A stretch of DNA of 64,000 nucleotides, taken from contig MGMD01000026.1 in NCBI GenBank assembly GCA_001796285.1, positions 49,836 through 113,835 on the forward strand. The letters run 5' to 3'. The DNA comes from Chlamydiae bacterium RIFCSPLOWO2_12_FULL_45_20 (GTDB taxonomy: Bacteria > Chlamydiota > Chlamydiia > Chlamydiales > SM23-39). Within the stretch, counting starts at the first letter, position 1. Each line of letters begins with the position of its first letter. Positions 51,275 to 58,979 of this stretch are shown here, piece by piece. The notes under the pieces are model-generated. The model was not told the DNA's origin. It saw nothing but the letters and a program-made list of their open reading frames with translations, and ran no database searches. The translations under genes and the position numbers were made by a program.

Positions 51275-52189
51275 ATGTTATACCGCGCTTCGTCAGGTGT
51301 AGGGACGGTCATCACTTACTGTACGAATGATTTTCGCTTTATTTCGAAATGCGTTGAAGAGGCGAAGGTTTTTTCTCAGCAAGTTGTGATTGTTGTTTGT
51401 GATCATTTTTTTGATGGGACTCCTGAAAATCGGATGCTGCTCGAACATACGTATCGTGCTCACTCTGATTGTCAATTTATAGAGTTTGCCTACTTTCGGG
51501 ATAGGCTTTATAGTAAATACCACTTTTTGAAGCCGCAGGACCCTGATTGGGCCGCTTATTGGGCTGCCACTTCTCGTTATATTGGATTTCAGTATCTTGA
51601 TCCTGATATTGCGTCTGTCTTTTTTTTAGATAGCGATGAGATTGCAGAAGGCGGGCGAGTTTTATCTTGGCTTCAGTCGGAGGTTGACATTCAGTATGAA
51701 GTGATGCGACTGGGATCTTATTACTATGCTTTGAAACCGACTCTTCAAGCAGAGCACCTTGTGAACCTTCCGTTTTTTGTACAAAGGAAGCGGTTTTTTC
51801 CTTTAATTCTTTTTAATGGGCTTGAGCGGCTCGGCGCTTATTTGTCTTACAATGGTCCCAAAAGAGAGTCTGTGCTTGGAGAGGATGGAAAGCCCTTGTT
51901 TCATCATTACAGCTGGGTGAGAACCAAATCAGAATGTTTACTTAAGGGAAGGACTTGGTCCCATCACAAGGAGCAAGATTGGAATCGATTGGTGGAGGAG
52001 GCCTTTTCTACCGATGATATTCGGGGGATTTTTGGAACGGAACACACGTTTCATACGATATCTTCTCCTTACTTTGACCCTTTTGAGGTAGTCATTCCCC
52101 AAAAGAGCATCGAAGGTCCCTTTCCAAATGTGCTGAAAATACAAGATCGAGATCTTTTTAGAAAACAGATCCAGAATGAACTTATTTGA
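51275..52189 (+). CDS. GT-A-type glycosyltransferase-like protein
   Basis: 304 residues. The order of elements is GT2/GT-A like: TVITYCTNDFRFISKCVEEA, VVIVVCDHFFDGT, and an acidic metal site in VFFLDSDEIAEGG near residue 120. No signal peptide or membrane segment. It overlaps tatD by 14 bases and is divergent from the tol operon. In C. trachomatis a dsbD gene lies between tatD and exbB, so this gene takes its place here. Acceptor unknown. Confidence 0.6.
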   Translation: MLYRASSGVGTVITYCTNDFRFISKCVEEAKVFSQQVVIVVCDHFFDGTPENRMLLEHTYRAHSDCQFIEFAYFRDRLYSKYHFLKPQDPDWAAYWAATSRYIGFQYLDPDIASVFFLDSDEIAEGGRVLSWLQSEVDIQYEVMRLGSYYYALKPTLQAEHLVNLPFFVQRKRFFPLILFNGLERLGAYLSYNGPKRESVLGEDGKPLFHHYSWVRTKSECLLKGRTWSHHKEQDWNRLVEEAFSTDDIRGIFGTEHTFHTISSPYFDPFEVVIPQKSIEGPFPNVLKIQDRDLFRKQIQNELI

Positions 52190-52952
52190 CTCTCATGCCC
52201 ATCTCAGCAGCGCTGCAGTGCTACCAGAAATAGCCGTCATCATGGAGCGTGCAAGAAAAGCCCACGTGACAAACATTTTGAATATCTGCACCGATCCTAA
52301 AACCCTTGAAGAAGGGTTGGCCCTTGAGATGCGATTTTCAGAAATCAAAAATGCGGGTGCGACGCCTCCTCATGATGTGGAAGAAGAGGGGGAAGAGGCA
52401 TTTTTTATTTTTCAAAAAGCGGTAGAGGAGAACAAACTTGTAGCTGTCGGGGAGACAGGGCTGGATTACCATTATCAAAACCTCGATCGAGAGGTTCAAA
52501 AACGTTTTTTCATTCGGTATTTACATCTAGCCGCTCACTTTAGACTGCCGGTGATTTTTCATTGTCGCGAAGCCTTTTTGGATCTTTTTGCGATTGCGGA
52601 TCAGGAGTATCCAAAAGGAGCCCCTGCTATTTTGCACTGCTTTACAGGATCTCTTGAGGAAGCAGAGAAAGTATTGCATCGTGGCTGGCATCTTTCGCTT
52701 AGCGGTATTGTAACGTTCAAAAAAAGTGAAGAGCTTCGAGAGGTGGCCAAAATAGTCCCCCTTAATCAGCTCTTGGTCGAGACAGATACACCCTACTTAG
52801 CGCCCCAAGGGTATCGAGGGAAGCAGAATGAGCCGGCCTTCCTTCAAGAGACTCTTCTTTGCATTGCGGACATGAAAGGTCTTTCCATGGAAGAAGTGAC
52901 CGCTAATACCCATCGGAATGCTTCGTCGCTATTTGGCCTTAAAAACTGTTAA
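52176..52952 (+). CDS. tatD: TatD-family metal-dependent deoxyribonuclease
   Basis: 258 residues with the TatD metal-binding motifs: NLFDSHAHLSS (HxH), AVGETGLDYHYQ, FHCREAF, LHCFTGS and LLVETDTPYLAPQGYRGK. Such enzymes are 3'-5' exonucleases involved in DNA repair and quality control. An insert around residues 60-75 (GATPPHDVEEEGEEAF) is the chlamydial-type PHP spacing. Overlaps the upstream glycosyltransferase by 14 bases. Confidence 0.93.
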   Translation: MNLFDSHAHLSSAAVLPEIAVIMERARKAHVTNILNICTDPKTLEEGLALEMRFSEIKNAGATPPHDVEEEGEEAFFIFQKAVEENKLVAVGETGLDYHYQNLDREVQKRFFIRYLHLAAHFRLPVIFHCREAFLDLFAIADQEYPKGAPAILHCFTGSLEEAEKVLHRGWHLSLSGIVTFKKSEELREVAKIVPLNQLLVETDTPYLAPQGYRGKQNEPAFLQETLLCIADMKGLSMEEVTANTHRNASSLFGLKNC

Positions 52953-53053
52953 TGGATTTCGCTTCAGTTGATTTTCTAGTTCTTTTGAGCTTATTTTTTC
53001 TGCTTGCTTGTTTTGGTAAGAAGGAGATAGCTTGTTTTCCAAAAAGGAGGTAA
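52952..53053 (+). CDS. Possible 33-residue lipoprotein-like peptide coupled to tatD
   Basis: An ATG overlapping the tatD stop (TAATG) opens a 33-codon frame, MDFASVDFLVLLSLFFLLAC and on to FPKRR, with a lipobox-like LLAC but no positive N-region. Its stop (53051-53053) lies immediately after the AAGGAGG Shine-Dalgarno sequence of the next gene. It may be a true small protein or a chance frame. Confidence 0.25.
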   Translation: MDFASVDFLVLLSLFFLLACFGKKEIACFPKRR

Positions 53054-53055
53054 CT

Positions 53056-53292
53056 ATGTCTGTTTCTTCGTCCGGTCTTCGGTTAGATCTTTCTAGAGTC
53101 CTAAATGTTCAGGACGAAAGCCCGGTCAGGCTGCGCAGCGTAGATTTGCAAAACTATATCCAACACTTACTCGCTAAATGGGATCTCTCATCTGCATACG
53201 AAGAAACGTTTAGAGAGTACGTACAGATTACCGATCCGTCTTTTGTGGATTGGTTGAGAGATAAGCGATCGGAAGGTTTGATAAGCAAATAA
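53056..53292 (+). CDS. Small unknown protein before the sdh operon
   Basis: 78 residues, soluble: MSVSSSGLRLDLSRVLNVQD to DWLRDKRSEGLISK. A near-perfect AAGGAGGT five bases before the ATG at 53056 argues that it is well translated; an upstream ATG at 53032 is ignored. No family recognised. It precedes sdhC by 31 bases, so it may share its transcript. Confidence 0.55.
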   Translation: MSVSSSGLRLDLSRVLNVQDESPVRLRSVDLQNYIQHLLAKWDLSSAYEETFREYVQITDPSFVDWLRDKRSEGLISK

Positions 53293-53323
53293 AGTTTCGA
53301 AATTTTCTCGAAAAGAAAGGGGA

Positions 53324-54127
53324 ATGGCCACGCGAACAGAAATGATTTTGGGCGCCTTTGCCTGGCGGAGAATTCACTCTCTCATGGGGCTTTGGCTCGT
53401 GATCTATTTAATCGAGCACCTCATTATCAACTCTCAGGCCGCTCTTTGGCTTGGCGATGATGGGATCGGCTTTGTGCGGCTCGTCAATCTTTTAGAAGGA
53501 CTTCCCTACCTTCAAGTCATGGAAGTCTTCTTAATCGGCATTCCCATCTTTTTACATGGCTATTGGGGGCTGTATCGTGTATTTCAGGCACAACCTAATT
53601 CCTTTTCCAATGCAGGCAACCGGCCAGTAGTGAAGTATGGCCGCAGCCGAGCTTATACTTGGCAACGGCTTACCTCTTGGATCCTTTTGATCGGTATCAT
53701 CGGTCACGTAGTACAAATGCGCTTTCTTCAGCAGCCAAGAAAAATTCATGATGGATTTCAGGCTGAATATGTCGTGACTCTGACAGAAGATCCAGGCTTG
53801 AAATCCATTGCGGATCGAGTGGGTGTAAAGTTGCTTTACAAGGAACGTATCGAGGCAGTCGCTCCCACACCAGGAAAGGCGATGCTCATGATGGTACGCG
53901 AGACGTTTAAAAGCCTTTGGATGTGCGTTCTTTATTCCATTTTTGTGATTGCTGCGGCCTTTCACGCGTTGAATGGGTTTTGGACTTCGCTCATCACTTG
54001 GGGCGCTATGCTCTCTTATCGCTCGCAAAAGGCAGTTTTACCGATTTGTTGGTTTGGTATGGCTGTCTTAGCATTTTTAGGTTTAGCTGCTATTTGGGGC
54101 AGCTATTGGGTCAATCTTCGAGCTTGA
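53324..54127 (+). CDS. sdhC: Succinate dehydrogenase cytochrome b subunit
   Basis: 267 residues with five membrane segments, B. subtilis-type fused cytochrome b558. Haem-ligand histidines are in RRIHSLMGLW, IEHLIIN, LHGYWGLYR, IGHVVQM and FHALNGFW. Anchors SdhA and SdhB and passes electrons to quinone. Followed by sdhA after six bases. Confidence 0.93.
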   Translation: MATRTEMILGAFAWRRIHSLMGLWLVIYLIEHLIINSQAALWLGDDGIGFVRLVNLLEGLPYLQVMEVFLIGIPIFLHGYWGLYRVFQAQPNSFSNAGNRPVVKYGRSRAYTWQRLTSWILLIGIIGHVVQMRFLQQPRKIHDGFQAEYVVTLTEDPGLKSIADRVGVKLLYKERIEAVAPTPGKAMLMMVRETFKSLWMCVLYSIFVIAAAFHALNGFWTSLITWGAMLSYRSQKAVLPICWFGMAVLAFLGLAAIWGSYWVNLRA

Positions 54128-54133
54128 AATAGG

Positions 54134-56023
54134 ATGAACACCAGAAAAACTGAAGTCATTGTCGTTGGAGGGGGGCTAGCGGGTCTTTCCTGTGCCATGA
54201 AGCTCGCAGAAAAAGGTTGCCATGTCAAACTCGTGTCAGTCACGAAAGTGAGAAGATCCCATTCTGTGTGCGCTCAGGGCGGTATCAATATTGCAATCAA
54301 TTTAAAGGGAGAGGACGACTCTCCCATCATCCACGCGTATGACACGATCAAAGGGGGGGATTTTCTCGCTAATCAGCCTTCGATTGTAGAGATGTGCATG
54401 GCTGGCCCTGCTATTTTAAGAATGATGGATCGGATTGGGTGTCCCTTCAATCGCACCCCAGAGGGTCATGTTGACTTTCGAAGATTTGGTGGAACGCTTT
54501 ACCATCGCACAGCTTTTTGCGGAGCTTCTACTGGACAGCAGCTGCTCTATGCATTAGATGAGCAGGTGCGAAGATATGAGGCAAAGGGTTTAGTGGAAAA
54601 GTATGAGCATCACGAATTCTTACGGCTTGTGATCGACGGCGAGGGCATCGCGCGAGGGATTGTGATCCATGATCTTTTCAATCTTGAACTCCATGTCCTG
54701 AGGGCCGATGCTGTTGTTATCGCAACAGGCGGTTTGGGATTTATCTACAAACAGTCGACGAACTCCACGTTCTGCACCGGGGCTGCTAATGGTCGCCTTT
54801 ATATGCAAGGGATGAAATATGCCAACGGAGAGTTTATTCAGATTCACCCAACCTGCATTCCTGGCAATGATAAAATGCGTCTCATCTCAGAATCCGTGCG
54901 CGGAGAGGGGGGGAGGATTTGGGTGTTTGGAGACTCGTCGAAAACCATCGAATTTCCTGATGGTTCTACCAGGTCTTGCGGAAAAACGGGAGAACCTTGG
55001 TATTTTTTAGAAGAGATGTATCCGGCCTTTGGGAATTTGGTTCCGAGGGATATCGCCTCTCGAGAAGTGCTTCGTATTTGTGAGCAGGGGCTGGGAGTGG
55101 ATGGGAAAATACAAGTCTTTCTCGACGTGACGCATCTTTCTTCTGAAGTGCACACTAAGTTGGCCTCAGTTCTCGAAATTTATGAAAAATTCACGGGAGA
55201 TAATCCGCGCAAAAACCCGATGAAAATTTGCCCAGGCGTTCACTACACCATGGGAGGCGCTTGGGTAGACTGGCCGGCGATTGATGATCAGGATCGCTGG
55301 GTACGATATAGGCAGATGACCAACATCCCGGGGTGCTTTAACATAGGTGAGTCGGACTATCTTTTTCATGGGGCGAACCGACTGGGCGCCAATTCCCTTC
55401 TTTCCTGTATTTTTAGCGGTTTAGTGGCGGGCCAGGAAGTGCCTCGATACATAGAAAACCTAAAGGGGTTCTCCCGGGATCTTCCTGAAGAAGTCTTTAA
55501 GGCAGCCCAAGATCTAGAAGAAAAAAGGCAAAAAGAACTGCTGTCCAAAGAGGGCACTGAAAATGTGCACCAGCTGCATGATGAGATGGCCAATTATATG
55601 GTCCGGTTTGTCAGTGTAAAAAGGGACAATCCGGATCTTAAAAGAGCCATCCAAAAACTAAAAGAGCTTCGTGCTCGCTACGAAAATATTGGCATGACAG
55701 ATCGGGGCAAAGAGCTCAACCAAACGTATGTCTTTGCTCACCAATTTCAAGCGATGCTAGAAATCGCTCTTGTCATTGCAAAAGGGGCTCTTCTTCGCAA
55801 TGAATTCAGGGGATCCCATTTTAAGCCAGAATTTCCTGAAAGAGATGATCAGAATTGGCTCAAAACAACGATTGCGACCTATGATCCATCGCAAGATGAA
55901 CCGGTCATCACTTATGAGCCGATTGACATGCGGCATCTCGATCCCATTCCAAGGGACTATACCACAGCAAAAAAAGGAAAGCCCACGCTAAAAAACATTA
56001 GACCTCTTGACAGCCTCGAGTAG
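54134..56023 (+). CDS. sdhA: Succinate dehydrogenase flavoprotein subunit
   Basis: 629 residues. The FAD Rossmann motif VGGGLAGLSCAMKLAEKG is at the N-terminus, with covalent FAD site RSHSVCAQGGINIA. The catalytic region HRTAFCGASTGQQLL, the RGEGG (VRGEGGRIW) and HYTMGG motifs, and the C-terminal helical domain are all present. Oxidises succinate to fumarate in the TCA cycle. sdhB follows 18 bases later. Confidence 0.97.
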   Translation: MNTRKTEVIVVGGGLAGLSCAMKLAEKGCHVKLVSVTKVRRSHSVCAQGGINIAINLKGEDDSPIIHAYDTIKGGDFLANQPSIVEMCMAGPAILRMMDRIGCPFNRTPEGHVDFRRFGGTLYHRTAFCGASTGQQLLYALDEQVRRYEAKGLVEKYEHHEFLRLVIDGEGIARGIVIHDLFNLELHVLRADAVVIATGGLGFIYKQSTNSTFCTGAANGRLYMQGMKYANGEFIQIHPTCIPGNDKMRLISESVRGEGGRIWVFGDSSKTIEFPDGSTRSCGKTGEPWYFLEEMYPAFGNLVPRDIASREVLRICEQGLGVDGKIQVFLDVTHLSSEVHTKLASVLEIYEKFTGDNPRKNPMKICPGVHYTMGGAWVDWPAIDDQDRWVRYRQMTNIPGCFNIGESDYLFHGANRLGANSLLSCIFSGLVAGQEVPRYIENLKGFSRDLPEEVFKAAQDLEEKRQKELLSKEGTENVHQLHDEMANYMVRFVSVKRDNPDLKRAIQKLKELRARYENIGMTDRGKELNQTYVFAHQFQAMLEIALVIAKGALLRNEFRGSHFKPEFPERDDQNWLKTTIATYDPSQDEPVITYEPIDMRHLDPIPRDYTTAKKGKPTLKNIRPLDSLE

Positions 56024-56041
56024 AGCCGATAAAAGAAAAAC

Positions 56042-56812
56042 ATGGATGCAGGGACCTATGTACTCAAAATTTATCGCGGCACTCCAGGTAAGCAATACTG
56101 GGAACAATTTGAATTTAAAAGAAACTACTCAGCCAACGTGATTTCCGCTCTTATGGAGATTCAAAAAAGGCCGGTCAATCGCAAGGGAGAAATCACGACT
56201 CCCGTAGCTTGGGAACAGGGGTGTCTTGAGGAAGTATGCGGATCGTGTTCCATGCTTATCAATGGTAAGCCGAGGCAGGCTTGCACGGCCTTGATAGAAG
56301 AATATATTCGAGACACGGGGTCGAATGTGATAGCGCTGGCTCCCTTTACGAAGTTTCCCCTCATTCGCGATCTTTGCGTCAATCGAGATTCTATGTTTCA
56401 GGCGCTTGTGAAAATTCGAGGATGGATCTCTGTGGATGGTACGGAAGACCAAGGAGAATTCGGCCAGCCGATTTCTCAAGAGGTGCAACAGGCCATGTAT
56501 GTACTGTCCACGTGCATGACGTGTGGCTGCTGTTCAGAGTCGTGTCCGCAGGTCAATCACCGCTCAGAGTTTATGGGGCCGGCAGCCATGAGCCAGATCC
56601 GCTATTTTAATACGAATCCGACAGGTAAGCTTGAAAAATCAGAAAGATTAAGAGTGGCGACGGGGCAAGAGGGCATTGCAGGTTGCGGCAATGCGCAAAA
56701 CTGCGTACGCGTCTGCCCCAAGGGCATCCCCCTGACTGAATCCCTCTCTTTGATTGGACGAGAAGCTACAAAGCAGGCTCTAAAAGACCTGATAGGCCTC
56801 CCAGATGCTTGA
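56042..56812 (+). CDS. sdhB: Succinate dehydrogenase iron-sulfur subunit
   Basis: 256 residues. The [2Fe-2S] cysteines are in GCLEEVCGSCSMLINGKPRQ, followed by TCMTCGCCSESCPQ and CVRVCPKGIPL for the [3Fe-4S] and [4Fe-4S] clusters. Passes electrons from SdhA to the cytochrome. Its stop (TGA, 56810-56812) is two bases before the left end of the 196-bp MITE, so the element probably inserted in its terminator region. Confidence 0.97.
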   Translation: MDAGTYVLKIYRGTPGKQYWEQFEFKRNYSANVISALMEIQKRPVNRKGEITTPVAWEQGCLEEVCGSCSMLINGKPRQACTALIEEYIRDTGSNVIALAPFTKFPLIRDLCVNRDSMFQALVKIRGWISVDGTEDQGEFGQPISQEVQQAMYVLSTCMTCGCCSESCPQVNHRSEFMGPAAMSQIRYFNTNPTGKLEKSERLRVATGQEGIAGCGNAQNCVRVCPKGIPLTESLSLIGREATKQALKDLIGLPDA

Positions 56813-56813
56813 A

Positions 56814-57009
56814 TAGACATTTTGCGTAACCTGAAGAAATCGCCCGGCTTGCGGCGGCTTTACATTTTATCCGCTCAAGCCCTTCGGGTTTGCCTTGTTA
56901 ATAGTTGCCCACTATTAACTTCGGCAAAAGCGCATAAACTGTTTTGCCGGCGCTAAGCCATTCTTGCCGAGATTCGCTCGGCATTTCTTCAGGTTACGCA
57001 AGATGTCTA
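56814..57009. mobile_element. 196-bp MITE, copy 2
   Basis: The same length as copy 1 and about 95% identical. Left end TAGACATTTTGCGTAACCT, right end the complement of TAGACATCTTGCGTAACCT. It lies between sdhB (two bases after its stop) and convergent lplA (25 bases from its stop). No coding capacity beyond short spurious frames. Confidence 0.85.
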
Positions 57010-57033
57010 ATCACGTGTATATACAGGCCCCTT

Positions 57034-57717
57034 TCAGTAGAGAATTATTTTTTCAGTCGACTTTCTATGAGGCTTTTCTTCCCAAGTTTTAAAATTAAAA
57101 TTGACTATGTTTGCCCGTTTACTGAGCTGTTGAACCAGCGACTCAATGAGATCGTGATAATTGGGGGCGTGGTCTTTTAACCGGGTTAAGAATTCAACAT
57201 GGGAGCGGTTTTCTCGGTATTTGGGTTTTTTTTCAGGCATTTTGAGGAGGTTCATGTATGTGTCAGAGTAGTCCCAAAGGAAGGAAGTATGGTGGAGCCA
57301 CCGATCTTTTTGAATGTACTGGGCGTTGCCTCCGCATTTTTGATGGCCGATGCAGTAGTCATTTTCGATCAGCTGAAAATAGGGAATCTTCCAGCTTTCT
57401 TGGTAAAGCTTGGCTGACCACTGAAGGATCGGCTCAGGGAAAGCGTGAATGGGCACATCTTTTTTTCCCATGATAAAGGTGATGAGGAGCGTGTCATGGT
57501 CTATGATCACCGTCCCCCCCCCACTGAACCGTTTAATGACGGGGATGTTGGTTTTTTTTACCCTTTTCGTATGGAGGAGCTCCTCTGGTTTCCCTGAAAT
57601 GCCCATCACAACGGCAGGAGGAGCCCCTTGATTGATGATACAAAAATTTATCGACTCCGTTCGAAGGAGGGCTTCTTCGAGTTGAAGCTGTTCAAAGATC
57701 GGAGCTCCTTTTAACAT
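57034..57717 (-). CDS. lplA: Lipoate-protein ligase A family
   Basis: 227 residues. Seen: VKRFSGGGTVIIDHDTL (family RR-x-S-GGG-x-V-x-H-D-x-G/T) and NDYCIGHQKCGGNAQY with the catalytic lysine. Attaches lipoate to E2 subunits of 2-oxoacid dehydrogenases and glycine cleavage H protein, using scavenged lipoate. In Chlamydia lplA also lies beside mnmG. The downstream MITE ends 24 bases beyond the stop. Confidence 0.85.
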   Translation of the reverse strand: MLKGAPIFEQLQLEEALLRTESINFCIINQGAPPAVVMGISGKPEELLHTKRVKKTNIPVIKRFSGGGTVIIDHDTLLITFIMGKKDVPIHAFPEPILQWSAKLYQESWKIPYFQLIENDYCIGHQKCGGNAQYIQKDRWLHHTSFLWDYSDTYMNLLKMPEKKPKYRENRSHVEFLTRLKDHAPNYHDLIESLVQQLSKRANIVNFNFKTWEEKPHRKSTEKIILY

Positions 57718-57730
57718 AATGAGATGAATA

Positions 57731-58093
57731 TCAGGGCGAATAGTGGATCTCCATCACTTGTTCTACAGGCACGATGTGCATGGTGGCCCCCTGATTGGAG
57801 AGGACTTTAATAAAAAGCAAGGTTCCACCCTCTGTTGGTTTGATATCTGTGACTCCATAAAGGGAGCTATCCATTGTTTGGAGTATCACTTTTGTAGTGG
57901 GCTTTTCTTTTCGCAGGGCGCTGAACGCTTGGGCGATGTCTTTTGCACGCGCTTTGGGATCGATGATGATTACGCTGCTGTTTGGAGAGTGTATCGCGAT
58001 GGCAGCTCCTTCTAATTCTTTAACGGGCTCTTGGGGTTTTTCCTCAGCAAAAGAGGTGGTAGCAAGACTTAAACAGATCCAAAAGGTTTTCAT
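57731..58093 (-). CDS. Small exported protein
   Basis: 120 residues with a short signal peptide (FWICLSLATTSFA) and a compact mixed alpha/beta domain: IAIHSPNSSVIIIDPKARAKDI, KVILQTMDSSLYGVTDI, LLFIKVLSNQGATMHIVPVEQ. No family recognised. Overlaps the start of the receiver/GGDEF-like gene by four bases (ATGA), so probably co-translated with it. Confidence 0.5.
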   Translation of the reverse strand: MKTFWICLSLATTSFAEEKPQEPVKELEGAAIAIHSPNSSVIIIDPKARAKDIAQAFSALRKEKPTTKVILQTMDSSLYGVTDIKPTEGGTLLFIKVLSNQGATMHIVPVEQVMEIHYSP

Positions 58094-58968
58094 GGGTTTT
58101 CCGGGTCGAAAGAGATGATGAGGTTAGTATTTTTTTGCGTGTTGAGCGATTTGATAAGGGAGTTTAACATTTTGTGAAACCCCTCTTCGCTCGCATCTAA
58201 AGATGAGATCGCGATGGATACAGTCAGATCAAAGTTTTGCCGCTCAATTTTTGCTTGCAATCTTTCTGCGATGGTTTTTGCTTTCGTGGGACTAGTATTG
58301 GCCAGCAGAAGGACGAATTTTCCTTCGGAAGAGGGGATGAGAACGTCTTCTTCTCGGAGCAGTTCTCCGATGAACTCTCCCAAGTTTTGAAAGGTGGTAG
58401 CGGGTTTGTTTAAAGTGTCAAAAGCATCGATTTGCATGAAGAGAAGGGCTATGGGAACATTCTTTTTTTTCGCCTGGGATAGGAGGCGAACTGCTTCATC
58501 ATTGAGGACGAATTTGTGCTTGAGTGAGCTGCCTGAAGGAGTGGGGATGCGGACGGCTCGGATCGCTTCTTCTGTCTTTTGTCGGACATCTGCTCTTTTC
58601 TTGCCGGATTCGATGCGAGAAAGAAGTTCGTCGAGATCGAGGTTGGCGCTTAAAAATTCGGTGATACCAGCTTTTTTGGCTTTTTCTCGAAAAGACTTTT
58701 TTAATTTGCCTGTGATGAGGAAGATGGGGGTACCGCTTTTGGCTGCCTGTTGATACATTTTTTCTGATAGCTCGAGGGCGTCGCAGCGTTCAAACTCAGC
58801 ATCGATAATGATAAAATCCAAAGGGGAATAGAGGGCGTCTAGCGCTTCTTTTGGAGTTTCAGCACTCAAGACAAAGAAGTGGTCATCGAGGTGCTTTTTT
58901 AACCAAAAACGGATCGATGGGTTATCTGCAACGATCAAGATCGTAGGGAGTTTGAGATGATTCGACAT
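58090..58968 (-). CDS. Receiver protein with degenerate GGDEF-like domain
   Basis: 292 residues. Residues 1-125 are a CheY-like receiver with Asp in FIIIDAEFERC and the usual Lys position replaced. Residues 150-285 resemble a diguanylate cyclase fold (ALLFMQIDAFDTLN, LGEFIGELLREEDVLIPSSEGKF), but the GGDEF loop reads SEGKF, so catalysis is unlikely. It may bind c-di-GMP or act as a protein switch. Operon with the small exported protein and downstream of mnmG. Confidence 0.7.
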   Translation of the reverse strand: MSNHLKLPTILIVADNPSIRFWLKKHLDDHFFVLSAETPKEALDALYSPLDFIIIDAEFERCDALELSEKMYQQAAKSGTPIFLITGKLKKSFREKAKKAGITEFLSANLDLDELLSRIESGKKRADVRQKTEEAIRAVRIPTPSGSSLKHKFVLNDEAVRLLSQAKKKNVPIALLFMQIDAFDTLNKPATTFQNLGEFIGELLREEDVLIPSSEGKFVLLLANTSPTKAKTIAERLQAKIERQNFDLTVSIAISSLDASEEGFHKMLNSLIKSLNTQKNTNLIISFDPENP

Positions 58969-58979
58969 ACCCCTTAGTT

